This document shows positions 34,276-43,976 of a DNA stretch of 64,000 nt, piece after piece. Under the pieces are notes generated by a model. The model was not told the DNA's origin, searched no databases, and was given only the letters and a program-made list of their open reading frames with translations. This stretch comes from Anomaloglossus baeobatrachus (lineage: Eukaryota > Chordata > Amphibia > Anura > Aromobatidae). The position numbers and the translations under genes are program-made. The stretch spans positions 682,805,637-682,869,636 of the forward strand of contig NC_134354.1 of assembly GCF_048569485.1 (NCBI RefSeq). The letters run 5' to 3'. The number at the start of each line of letters is the position of its first letter. The stretch's first letter is position 1.

Positions 34276-34408
34276 CTTCCATTGTGTTCAAATTGTCTCT
34301 CCAGTAAAGGAGACAAACTCTAGCACAGCGCCACCTATTGGAAGTAGCGATCCTAAAAGTCACAAGTGGATTTTCAACAATCCTTTGCAATATGACTCAG
34401 GATATATA

Positions 34409-34496
34409 AGCCAGATCAGAATCCCAATTTGCAGACACGGTGTTTCGGGGTGCTTGCCCCTCGTCAGTGCAAAGTATGGGGGTGTCTGATCTGGCT
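34409..34496 (-). ncRNA. Type I hammerhead ribozyme, unit 1
   Basis: In minus-strand order: AGCCAGATCAGA, internal loop, TTTGCA, core CTGACGA, helix II GGGG-CAAGCA-CCCC, core GAAA, short helix III (ACA/TGT), cleavage-site TC, then TGCAAA, loop, TCTGATCTGGCT. TTTGCA pairs with TGCAAA directly beside the core and the 12-base outer strands pair perfectly, so helix I is 18 bp with one internal loop. All core bases fit CUGANGA and GAAA with UH at the site. Cleavage is expected between complement positions 34434 and 34433. The very short helix III suggests that activity may depend on dimers, as known for newt satellite ribozymes. Confidence 0.9.
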
Positions 34497-34734
34497 CATG
34501 AGAAAGCTATGTGGGGACCACGGGGGAACACTTTTCTCCTTAAGGAGACTTTGCAAGCCAGTCTGGCTGCCAGGTAAGGGGACTTATAGCTGCCACGCCC
34601 CTCTAAGAAATATTCAAATTGTCTCTCCAGTAAAGGAGACAAACTCTAGCACAGCGCCACCTATTGGAAGTAGCGATCCTAAAAGTCACAAGTGGATTTT
34701 CAACAATCCTTTGCAATATGACTCAGGATATATA

Positions 34735-34822
34735 AGCCAGATCAGAATCCCAATTTGCAGACACGGTGTTTCGGGGTGCTTGCCCCTCGTCAGTGCAAAG
34801 TATGGGGGTGTCTGATCTGGCT
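34735..34822 (-). ncRNA. Type I hammerhead ribozyme, unit 2
   Basis: Same sequence as unit 1, offset by 326 bp, with the CTGACGA and GAAA cores and both helix I segments intact. Confidence 0.9.
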
Positions 34823-35060
34823 CATGAGAAAGCTATGTGGGGACCACGGGGGAACACTATTCTCCTTAAGGAGACTTTGCAAGCCAGTCTGGCTGCCAGG
34901 TAAGGGGACTTATAGCTGCCACGCCCCTCTAAGAAATATTCAAATTGTCTCTCCAGTAAAGGAGACAAACTCTAGCACAGCGCCACCTATTGGAAGTAGC
35001 GATCCTAAAAGTCACAAGTGGATTTTCAACAATCCTTTGCAATATGACTCAGGATATATA

Positions 35061-35148
35061 AGCCAGATCAGAATCCCAATTTGCAGACACAGTGTTTCGG
35101 GGTGCTTGCCCCTCGTCAGTGCAAAGTATGGGGGTGTCTGATCTGGCT
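35061..35148 (-). ncRNA. Type I hammerhead ribozyme, unit 3 (helix III variant)
   Basis: Identical to unit 1 except one base in helix III: the minus strand reads GAAACACTGTGTC instead of GAAACACCGTGTC. Core bases and helix I are unchanged, so it should still be competent. Confidence 0.9.
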
Positions 35149-35386
35149 CATGAGAAAGCTATGTGGGGACCACGGGGGAACACTATTCTCCTTAAGGAGA
35201 CTTTGCAAGCCAGTCTGGCTGCCAGGTAAGGGGACTTATAGCTGCCACGCCCCTCTAAGAAATATTCAAATTGTCTCTCCAGTAAAGGAGACAAACTCTA
35301 GCACAGCGCCACCTATTGGAAGTAGCGATCCTAAAAGTCACAAGTGGATTTTCAACAATCCTTTGCAATATGACTCAGGATATATA

Positions 35387-35474
35387 AGCCAGATCAGAAT
35401 CCCAATTTGCAGACACGGTGTTTCGGGGTGCTTGCCCCTCGTCAGTGCAAAGTATGGGGGTGTCTGATCTGGCT
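35387..35474 (-). ncRNA. Type I hammerhead ribozyme, unit 4
   Basis: Same core and helices as unit 1. This is the last direct unit before the array turns into the inverted copy. Confidence 0.9.
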
Positions 35475-35624
35475 CATGAGAAAGCTATGTGGGGACCACG
35501 GGGGAACACTATTCTCCTTAAGGAGACTTTGCAAGCCAGTCTGGCTGCCAGGTAAGGGGACTTATAGCTGCCACGCCCCTCTAAGAAATATTCAAATTGT
35601 CTCTCCAGTAATAGCTTTCTCATG

Positions 35625-35712
35625 AGCCAGATCAGACACCCCCATACTTTGCACTGACAAGGGGCAAGCACCCCGAAACACCGTGTCTGCAAATTGGGAT
35701 TCTGATCTGGCT
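35625..35712 (+). ncRNA. Hammerhead motif in the inverted copy, core G8 changed
   Basis: On the plus strand the same order of helices is present, but the core reads CTGACAA (35654-35660) in place of CTGACGA. G8 is part of the catalytic centre, so this copy is predicted to be inactive although all helices can form. Confidence 0.85.
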
Positions 35713-35933
35713 TATATATTCTGAGTCATATTGCAAAGGATTGTTGAAAATCCACTTGTGACTTTTAGGATCGCTACTTCCAATAGGTGGCGCTGTGCTA
35801 GAGTTTGTCTCCTTTACTGGAGAGACAATTTGAATATTTCTTAGAGGGGCGTGGCAGCTATAAGTCCCCTTACCTGGCAGCCAGACTGGCTTGCAAAGTC
35901 TCCTTAAGGAGAATAGTGTTCTTCCATTGTGTT

Positions 35934-36216
35934 GTCATTTATTTATTTAATTATCTATTTATTTATCATGCATTGCTTATATAGCTCCATCATATACCAC
36001 AGCACTTTATATACATTATCATCACTGTCCCCATTGAGGCTCACAATTTAAATTCCCTATCAATATATCTTTGGCATGTGGGAGAACCCTGAGGAAATGC
36101 ACACAAACATGGGGAGAACATGCAAACTCCTTGTAGATGTTGTACTTGGTAGGATTTGAACCCAGGACCCTAGCACTTCAAACTAACATTGCTAACCACT
36201 GAGCCACCATGCCTTT
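35934..36216 (-). mobile_element. tRNA-derived SINE with L2-like tail
   Basis: The minus strand starts near 36212 with a polymerase III A box, TGGCTCAGTGG, and a B box, GGTTCAAATCC, at normal spacing. A conserved body follows (GGAGTTTGCATGTTCTCCCC, GGGGACAGTGATGATAATG). The 3' end AAAGTGCTGTGGTATATGAT with GGAGCTATATAAG resembles the L2 tail at 31735-31765 (AAAGCGCTGCGGAATATGTT with GGCGCTATAGAAA). It ends in an ATAAAT-rich tail. Known SINEs of this kind borrow the L2 reverse transcriptase through the shared tail. This copy is moderately diverged and not flanked by an obvious duplication. Confidence 0.8.
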
Positions 36217-36926
36217 TTTTGTGCACATTTTTGGTGAAAATTTTTTTTTTTTTTTGGGGGGGGGCAAATCTACTGGTATTACTTTCCCAAGGCAGAACCC
36301 TGCACAGCAATGAATCCCTGCCCAGGCCAGAGCACAAAAGGAAAAATTGTTGTAAGGATCTGGTTTGTCAGGTCTCCGTAAGGAGAATAGTCTTCCCCCG
36401 TTGTAAGGATCAGTAATTCTTGGTATTCCATTAAGGCAATTTTGAAAATTCAACTTTTTTGTATAAACAATATTTTTTGGGGGTTCGAGTGAAGTTTTCT
36501 GGTAGAACCTTATACAGTACTGGGAAGATAAAGAGCTCAGCTTTAGGATTTATTTAAAGAGGACTTCAATGTAATAGTGGTTATAGAGCAGAGTAAAACA
36601 TTTTTTTTTTTTGGGTGGGTGGTGTTAATACATTTTCAGTAAGTTCAAGTGGGTGGTATCGCATAGTTTTCAGTGGTGGGGTGTACTTAATTATTCTGGA
36701 TCATATTTACCAATCATAAGCAGGCAACAACACTCAGGACAAAGACGTTTAGGACAGACTTTTGTGGGATTCATAATGACAGACTGATTTCACGCCAGAT
36801 CTATAGGTTGCTGTGAGTACAACAGAATAATAGAGGGATAAAGCTGGGCTCAACTGAATACAAGTAGAGAGGTGCTTGAGGGAAATAGGGGTTTCAAATA
36901 TTATAGCAAATCCCAAGCACACAAAG
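36217..36926. other. Spacer with homopolymer runs
   Basis: A T-run then G-run lies at 36238-36266 and another T-run at 36600-36613. No gene or inverted repeat was recognised. Confidence 0.5.
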
Positions 36927-37453
36927 GGAAATGACACAAAGATAATACAAAAGTGATTTATTTAGACTAGCTGCAGAAAGAATCGCCACTACCAAGACAG
37001 AGCAAAACCAACGTTTCGGCCGGTGTGGGCCTTTATCAAGGATTTGTGTGTCATGAAAACATGCATAGGACGGTAAAGAAAACGTCCGGGGACTGCGATG
37101 GACGTGCGGTGTCTTAGTATTAGCAGAAAATGGCAATAGCCAGGGTGGTGTGGATAAGAGATAGAGTAGAGGAAAAATTGCCTTGAGGCAGCCAGGAGTG
37201 GGGACAGGGTCCCAGAGGACAATAATGTCAGCAGGGCAGTGTGGCAGTAATTTCTGCTGATACTAAGACGCCGCACGTCCATCGCAGTCCCCAGACGTTT
37301 TCTTTACCGTCCTATGCATGTTTTCATGACACACAAATACTTGATAAAGGCCCACACCAGCCGAAATGTTGGTTTTGCTCTGTCTTGGTAGTGGCGATTC
37401 TTTCTGCAGCTAGTCTAAACAAATCACTTTTGCATTATCTTTGTGTCATTTCC
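36927..37453. mobile_element. Foldback with two head-to-head hammerhead relics
   Basis: The outer left arm GGAAATGACACAAAGATAAT and the outer right arm ATTATCTTTGTGTCATTTCC are inverted. The arms continue with good identity to about 37135 and 37252, around a 115-bp centre. Each arm holds a hammerhead-like motif: minus at 37003-37046 and plus at 37334-37377. The order is CAAATCC, TTGATAA, AGGCC-CACAC-CGGCC, GAAAC, GTT, GGTTTTG, with CAAATCC pairing to GGTTTTG as helix I. Two core bases differ from CUGANGA (C3 and G8), so no cleavage is expected. The plus copy is further decayed. No target duplication was found, which fits an older insertion. Confidence 0.7.
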
Positions 37454-38039
37454 AGCTGTAAGTACTACAGACCTGAGTGTCATTACTCACACCTTTTGAG
37501 CTCTTATCTCCATACAGGCAGTGTGGGGGCAGGGGCAGTACAGCAGAGGTGACAGTGGTATGAGTGAGGAGAGTTGATGAAAGTTTTTGTAGTGTTACAT
37601 GGTTAAAGTCAGCTGTGCTGCCCTTCTGTCTGCTGGAACGGCCAGGAGATGAAAGCTTACAGGTGTCAGTAATGATACTCAGGTCTGCTGTGCGCATAAC
37701 AACTTGTAATCAGTCTGCAGTGAGATCTCACACAGGAGTAGCCTGTTCTAAGCTATGGTCAGGTGTTTTTTCCTTTGAATGTTTCTGCATGCTTATGATT
37801 GGTCAGTATCATACAGAGAAAACTATCTGATAATGCCCAAGCTGGGCTAAATAAAGATTAACTTATCAGCGGCAAAACACTTTGATTTCTGAAATATCTG
37901 CAATGCAGATGCAAAATAATAAAAGAAACAATGAAAAATGATTAATTCTACACTGCTGCCATTATTACATTTTGTGTCCAGTTCAACATGTAACATTTGG
38001 TAAATTGTCCTCTTTAATTAGTTTCCTATATTCATCACA
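37454..38039. other. Spacer, no gene seen
   Basis: No recognised coding sequence. The short minus- and plus-strand frames (37446-37697, 37564-37830) lack known domains. Confidence 0.5.
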
Positions 38040-38489
38040 AGTGTACGCTCTCACGAGCGTATGACTCGGACAAGTGCAATGCAAGAAAATCTCACATTGC
38101 ACTCGGACCAATGTCAGTCAATGAGGCAGAGCAGATGATCAGATTTTTTTTTCTCATCCAGATTCTAGATAAGCAAAAAGTCACAGCGTGCTGTGATTGT
38201 CTGCGAGAGCAGTGTCACTCGCACCCATACTAGTCTATGGGTGCGAGTGAAACATCAGACTGCACTTAGATGACATCGAAGTGCAGTGCGATAATCGCAT
38301 CAGCTGACAATGGAGGAGATGTGGAGATTAATCCTGCCCTCTCCTCCGCAGCTGTGATCTGTTCGCAGGATTGAATCACAGTTGCATGCCACTTGGCTCA
38401 CACTGGCATCACAGCGGGATCCAAGAGTCATTAGTATATTGTATCCAATGCATTCACATTGGATGTCATACCATCGTGTGAATCCAGCC
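38040..38489. mobile_element. Harbinger-like MITE A, GAGTCCAGCC family
   Basis: It resembles MITE C at 39051-39517 through GGACAAGTGCAATGCAAGAA, CATTGCACTCGGACC, TGGGTGCGAGTG and the right end GTGAATCCAGCC followed by TTA (38490-38492). The left end is degraded (GTACGCTCTCACGAGCG). It is non-coding. Confidence 0.75.
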
Positions 38490-38492
38490 TTA

Positions 38493-39047
38493 GGGCGGTG
38501 TTACACAAGACGATATATCGTGCGATCGCCCCCGTCGTTTGTGCGTCACGGGCAATTCATTGGCCGTGTCACACAAAGTTGTTAAACCCCCGTCACACGT
38601 ACTTACCTCCCTAACGACGTCGCTGTGGGCGGCGAACATCCTCTTCCTGAAAGGGGAGGGATGTTTGGCGTCACAGTGACGTCACACAGCGGCCGCCCAA
38701 TAGAAGCGGAGGGGCGGAGATGAGCAGGACGTAACATCCCGCCCACCTCCTTCCTTCCTCATTGACGGCGGGACGCAGGTAAGTTGTTGTTCGTCGTTCC
38801 CGGGGTGTCACACGTAGTGATGTGTGCTGCCACGGGAACGACGAACAACCAGCGCGCAGAAGGAGGAACAACATTATGGAAATGAACGACGTGTCAACGA
38901 GCAACGATAAGGTGAGTATTTTTGCTCGTTAATAGTCGTTCGGAGGTGTCACACGGTACGACATCTCTAATGATGCCGGATGTGCGTCACGAATTCCGTG
39001 ACCCAGACGACATATCGCATGATCTATTGTACCGTGTAACGCCGCTC
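38493..39047. mobile_element. Harbinger-like MITE B, 555 bp (copy 6)
   Basis: The ends GGGCGGTGTTACAC and GTGTAACGCCGCTC are inverted, with TTA on both sides (38490-38492, 39048-39050). The interior shares the GGAGGGGCGGAGATGAGC word and the GTTGTTCGTCGTTCCCG hairpin with the other copies. It touches MITE A and MITE C through the shared TTA triplets. Confidence 0.85.
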
Positions 39048-39050
39048 TTA

Positions 39051-39517
39051 GGGTATGCTCACACGAGTGTGAAAATTGGACGAGTGCAATGTGAGAAAAT
39101 CTCGCATTGCACTCGGACCTATGTTAGTCAATGAGTAGAGCAGTTAGTCTGCTTTTCTTGCATCCAGATTATGGATGCGAGAAAAGCGGCAGCATGCTGC
39201 GATTTTCTGCTAGAGCCGTATCCCTCACACCCATTCAAGTGAATGGGTGCGAGAGATACATCGGACTGCACTCAGATGTTATCCCAGTACAGTGCGATAT
39301 ACGCACAGGCTGACAATGGAGAAAATGTGGGGATTAACCCCTCCCTCTCCTCCGCAGCGCCTGCCCTCAGCTTCACAGCTGTGACCTGATTGCAGGATCG
39401 GGTCACAGTCGCATGACATTCGGCTCACGCTCGCAGCAGAGCCTGAGTCGGGAGTCATTAGCATATCGCATCCGATGCTCTCGCATCGGATGCCATTTCG
39501 CTCGTCTGAGTCCAGCC
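39051..39517. mobile_element. Harbinger-like MITE C, 467 bp
   Basis: The left end GGGTATGCTCACACGAG and the right end CTCGTCTGAGTCCAGCC form imperfect inverted repeats, with TTA on both sides (39048-39050, 39518-39520). Internal words CGCATTGCACTCGGACC and GGGTGCGAGAGA are shared with MITE A. Confidence 0.8.
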
Positions 39518-39797
39518 TTAAAGAAATATCAGTTGGCTTAGGAGACAAATAAATCTTGTTCAATGCTATAGGGCACATCTTCAATACATGGTAATATTAA
39601 CCTGTTATGTTGTGGAGGTATTACTTCTTGAAGGATTCTAGCTTCAACACTAATGGACATTTTTTCCATGATGGAGTATAAATTGCAGTTTTTTTCAGTG
39701 ACCACATCACAATTCTCCAATACAGGTTATTCATTCAGCAGTGTCATCAAGTTCAGGACCCCACATGCATAATTTATAAAATTAATTATTAAAAATG

Positions 39798-41044
39798 TGT
39801 CGCGGGCGGAGGAGGGGACGCTGCGCTCTCCCACTGCTCGGGTCTGGCTGCCGCTGCGGCTGCGGCCTGCTGCTGCTCGGTGGCTCGAGCGATGGGCCGG
39901 ATCCCGGGGACTCGAGCGGCGCTCCTCGCCCGTGAGTGAAAAGGGATTGGTTGTTGGGATTGTTTATTGTCCATGACGCCACCCACGGTTGTGGTGATTG
40001 AGTGGACACCCCCGCTGCTCTGTATGGGGATCCCGGGAGCGGTGACAGGGAGCAGCAAAGTTGTTGGTTCTCCCCTCCGTGGGTAGGGGGTAGTTGTCCC
40101 AGGGCCCAGTGATGAGGTGGGTGATGAGGGATGGCGGGGCCGGTGCAGGGCTTGGTGGGGTGCAGGGACGCGGGGGCAGCGCTGTGCCTCACGGCACTGT
40201 GGTACTCACTCAGCCTGAGACGGGGACACAGTTCTCGGTAAAACACACGGCTGGAAAGACGGTTCCCATGGACGGCTGCTGTTGCTTTTCCCCAGTAGTT
40301 AACGGTCCCTTTTCCTGCACCTAAGATGATGTTGGTAGCGATGGGTTCCCACCGGTAACCCGCTCCCCGACTTGGATATGGGCCGGAGGAGCCCTACTTT
40401 GCCCGCAGGCGCTGGCCCTGAGAAACTGGTGCCCTGGCGGTGGTGGTGTCTCTCTCTAACAGTTGGACTGTTGCCTTCAATCGGGACTTGGTTGTTGGGA
40501 GACCCAGAGGTCCCCTTCACTGACGGATTTGGCAAATTCACGGCGACTCCTAGCGTTGCCGAGATCCGAAAGGCCCCTGCCAATGGTGCTGACTGCTCTT
40601 CGTATACCGCTCCGGTACCGCCGGGCCACCACCCGTCCACGGTCCTTTCGGCAACCTTCAAGCAGCCTCTCCTGCAGACAGTCACCGCCGTCTGCTGACC
40701 TTGCTGTTTTCAGTCCGGGGCACACACCCGGATCAACTTCAGGCTGTCTTAACTGTCACTTTCTCTGTCACTACTCTCACTGTTCTGTCTACACTCCTTC
40801 ACTTCCCTAGCTTAACTCAACTGCTTCCACTTCCTCCTCCAAACTCTATCTGCCTGTTTCTCCCGCCTTCAGGGCTGTGAACTCCTCGGTGGGCGGAGCC
40901 AACCGCCTGGCCCACCCCCTGGTGTGGACATCAGCCCCTGGAGGAAGGCAACAAGGATTTTTGGTTAACTTTGGTGTACCTATCTGGGGTGTAGGGTGTG
41001 GTGGTGTCATGACCTGTGACCCCTGGCTTGCCCAGGGCGTCACA
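39798..41044 (-). mobile_element. Ty3/Gypsy solo LTR, 1247 bp
   Basis: This fossil LTR starts TGTCGCGGGC and ends GGGCGTCACA. It matches the LTRs of the full element at 43977-52327 over its whole length but is clearly more diverged. The flanks AATG (39794-39797) and GATG (41045-41048) are a possible 4-bp duplication with one mismatch. It is a solo LTR left by recombination, older than the full element. Confidence 0.85.
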
Positions 41045-41513
41045 GATGGTCAATTGATTTGGCATAGACCACACATCTAGGTAGTTGAATTCTGAGTTGG
41101 CTCTTGTGCCAGAAATTTCAGTCATTCTCATGGACTTACAGGCAGTGATCAAATGGCATGCCTGATCACAAAAGACTGAGAGACATTTTATGGAGGGGTT
41201 TTTAATATTAAAAGGCATAAAATGTCTGGCTGTGCTGTTTGTTATTAAATGGGCTGGTGGTTATCTCCGGTTACTATTCATTCATAGGTTGAGGTCACTT
41301 TGACATTACTAAGGGAGATGTTTGTGTTAAAGAGCTCAAAACAGGTTCAGTCCTAGAAGATCTCAGAGTGTTATATAGACAGAGTTTGAGAATCAGACTT
41401 TTTCGAAAAAATAATCAAAGCTGACCAATTCAAATTTCAAAAGATTCAATCATCCCTAAAAAATATGTTAAGCTAAAGTCAGAATATCAGATAAAATGTC
41501 TGAGGCCTAGTTG
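41045..41513. other. Spacer between solo LTRs
   Basis: AT-rich DNA without recognised gene or repeat. Confidence 0.5.
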
Positions 41514-42383
41514 TGTGTCGCCCAGGGATAAGGGGTACTCAGATCCGGGCCACGGGGTCACTTCTGTGGGTATCACGGTGGCGTGACCCGGTCTGTGATC
41601 CCAGGCTCCACAATAAGAAGGGGCTTAGGTAAGGGAGATAGTCTGTGACGCCACCCGTAGTGTGCGGTGAGGTAACGGAGCACCGCCGCTGCCGGTTAAT
41701 GGATCCCGGGGATTGTGGTGGGCAGCAAGGTGGTGATTTCCCTCCACTGGTAGGGTGTTGGTGTCCCGGGACCCCAGTGAGGTGGTGCAGGGAGGAGATG
41801 GAGACCGTCTGAGAGCTGTGTGCCCGGTTGGACCGGGGGATGTTGTTACTCACAGTTCGCTTTGCAAGAAAATTCACAGAGTCAGGAATTAACCAGAAAT
41901 TGCCCATGTCCGTAGCCTTTGGTACAGAGGGTGTTCGGATCTCACACCTGGTACAGCAAGGCCCTCTCTCTCACTCTCTCCACTACTTTAGGAAGCCTCC
42001 TCAACTCCTCGGCGTGACACGGGGAGTCCGCTCCCCAGCGATAATCCAGAGCCGACTCCAATGCCGGCGGGCCACTACCCTGCCCCGGCCACCTCGGCTC
42101 CTTCCCACCGCTCTACTCCTTCCAGGTATCCTGGAGCTCGCTTCCACCCTTCCAGAGCAGCCGGGAGCTCCTACACCCCGTCTACTCTGTTCACTTTCCT
42201 CTCACACCCTGCCCTCGCCCCTCCCCTCGCCCCTCCCCTCCTGCTCAATTTAGCTCTTACACTGGGGGGGGGTGTCTGTCCTGCTGCACTGGTGTGGGAT
42301 CAGATTACCAAGGAGGAGAATGGCCTGCACTTTGCTGGATTTTTGCAAGCTCTGTGACACCCTGGTTTTGCCAGGGCGTCACA
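41514..42383 (-). mobile_element. Ty3/Gypsy-type solo LTR, 870 bp, with 5-bp TSD
   Basis: The fossil LTR starts TGTGTCGCCCAGGG and ends CCAGGGCGTCACA, giving inverted ends. The perfect duplication AGTTG lies on both sides (41509-41513, 42384-42388). The inner words GTGACGCCACCCGTAG, CACCGCCGCTGCCGG and TCCCTCCACTGGTAGGG place it in the same broad group as the other LTRs, as a shorter subfamily. It has no genes. Confidence 0.85.
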
Positions 42384-42980
42384 AGTTGCTGTAGATGCTG
42401 GCGAGCGTGAGCAATGGTAGGCAGACGTGGTAGCCTCCTAAGTATAATCATCCACTCTATTGACCCTTCAGATGCTATTGGAAGTCTATGTGTAGTGCAG
42501 TCTCTCTCAGCTGGCATATGGAGGCATAGCTGTACTCTGGGATATGTCTAGAACAGAGCTTCTACTGTGAGGGATGATGTCACCGATAATGGCAGAGACT
42601 CCATCATCAGATTGCAGAGACCTCTTACCAGGAAGCTGCAGTGCTAAGAGGAGTGATATACTGCAGGATGGGCTGGACAAAAAGGGCTGAGAAGAGAGAT
42701 CAACTATAAGCTGTGACTGTAAAGAAGACTGATATGAGAAATAAACTGCAGGATGGAGCTTTGTATAGAGGGGCTGATATGCTATACTGCAGGATTGAAC
42801 TCTGCATAGAGCGGCTGAGAAGAAATATATACTGCAGGATTGGGTTCAGATTATATACTTTAGGATGGGATCTATATAGAGAGGCTGTGATTAAGTGAGC
42901 TTTCTTTGTTGCATGCTGTTGAGGGACCAGTGATGTGGAACTGCAAATGCTGCTCTATTGATGCATATGACAAGAGGATT
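42384..42980. repeat. Spacer with degenerate 60-bp tandem repeat
   Basis: From about 42655 to 42895 the phrase ATACTGCAGGATGGG, then GGCTGA with GAGAAGAGA, recurs four or five times at roughly 55-70-bp spacing with many changes. The rest has no visible feature. Confidence 0.55.
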
Positions 42981-43976
42981 TGACACGCCCGCACCGGGGC
43001 CTGGGGGGTTATTCGTTACCGGGCCAGCTCTGTTCTGCTTGGAGGATGTCACGGCAACAGGGCCCGGTTTCATGACCCCGGCGGTGTCGTTTTAATAAAC
43101 ATGGCTGATGATGGTGGGGGAATATTTACAGGGGAGATGTTGTGACGCCACCTGTGGTATGCGGCAAGATAGGTGCCGGCGCTGCTGTTCAGTTTTCTGG
43201 GGTCGGTGGTGACGCAGAAGAGTTGGAATAGCTCTCCACAGGTAGAGCTGGACCCCAGGGCTGTTGGGGTAGTAGTCTGTATTGGCAGGGCGCAGGGTCG
43301 GAGGCGCAGGGAATAATTGGACGACACAGGGATGCAGTCACAAGGTCTTTACTTACAGTTAAGAGTTTCAGGTTAGCACATCCAGACAAATGCTGCCCTC
43401 GGGGTGCTGAGTCCTTCTGTGATGGACTTCAGCTGATCCCAGATAGTTCGGAGGAACAACCCGGTACACCCTTCTGTGGTGTTCCTTTCCTGGTTGTCTT
43501 CCTGCGCTGACCTCTCCTGCCTGTCCCACGCCTGAACACACAGAGCCCTGAGTCGATGTTTGTGGACCCTATCGGGTGGCTTGAAGCTGTATCCCTTTGG
43601 CCCTATGTGGACACCTTTTCACTGGATGTGTGTGGATTTGGCTTCGGCACTTGAAGTAACCTCTGGTTAGCTAGCTGAGTCTTGAGATTCTCCACTAGTT
43701 GAGCGGCCGGTCCCCTACTGCGGCCAAGTCCCTCCACTCCGGTATGTCTTATGTGGAATGAAGCCACAGGAGTATGGTCGCTTCCCATGGGCTCTAGGAC
43801 CCTTTCTGTTGTGTGCCTGGGCCAAGCTGCTGCAGCTCCAGACCACAGGTCTTGACTCCTCCACTGCTCCTACTTGACTGGCCAACTTTCTACAGGCTGC
43901 TCCCACTTACTAGACTCCACCCCGGGACTGTCACTAGGCCCATACCATGGTCTGATGGGGTGCTGCTGAGTGAGAG

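Larger units (their letters stand above)
34276..35933 (-). mobile_element. Hammerhead-ribozyme tandem element (retrozyme or Penelope-LTR-like)
   Basis: Four direct units start at 34289, 34615, 34941 and 35267, each exactly 326 bp and almost identical. After 18 bp of a fifth unit the sequence turns around into an inverted copy (about 35611-35920). The whole block is bounded by the 13-bp duplication CTTCCATTGTGTT (34276-34288, 35921-35933), so it inserted as one piece. Each direct unit has a complete type I hammerhead on the minus strand. The 128-codon plus-strand frames are by-products of the repeat. From family knowledge, hammerheads in roughly 300-330-bp tandem units occur in newt satellite 2, animal retrozymes and Penelope-like element terminal repeats. 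Which of these this is cannot be settled here. A transcript of the minus strand would be cut into 326-nt monomers. Confidence 0.85.

Noticed and set aside
34429-35625. Repeated 128-codon plus-strand frames as a gene family
   Set aside because: They are open because of the 326-bp repeat and show no domain. The hammerhead on the other strand explains the conserved part.
39782-40810. Frames of 100-154 codons in the solo LTR
   Set aside because: Similar frames recur in every LTR of the group on both strands and follow LTR base composition, not coding constraint.
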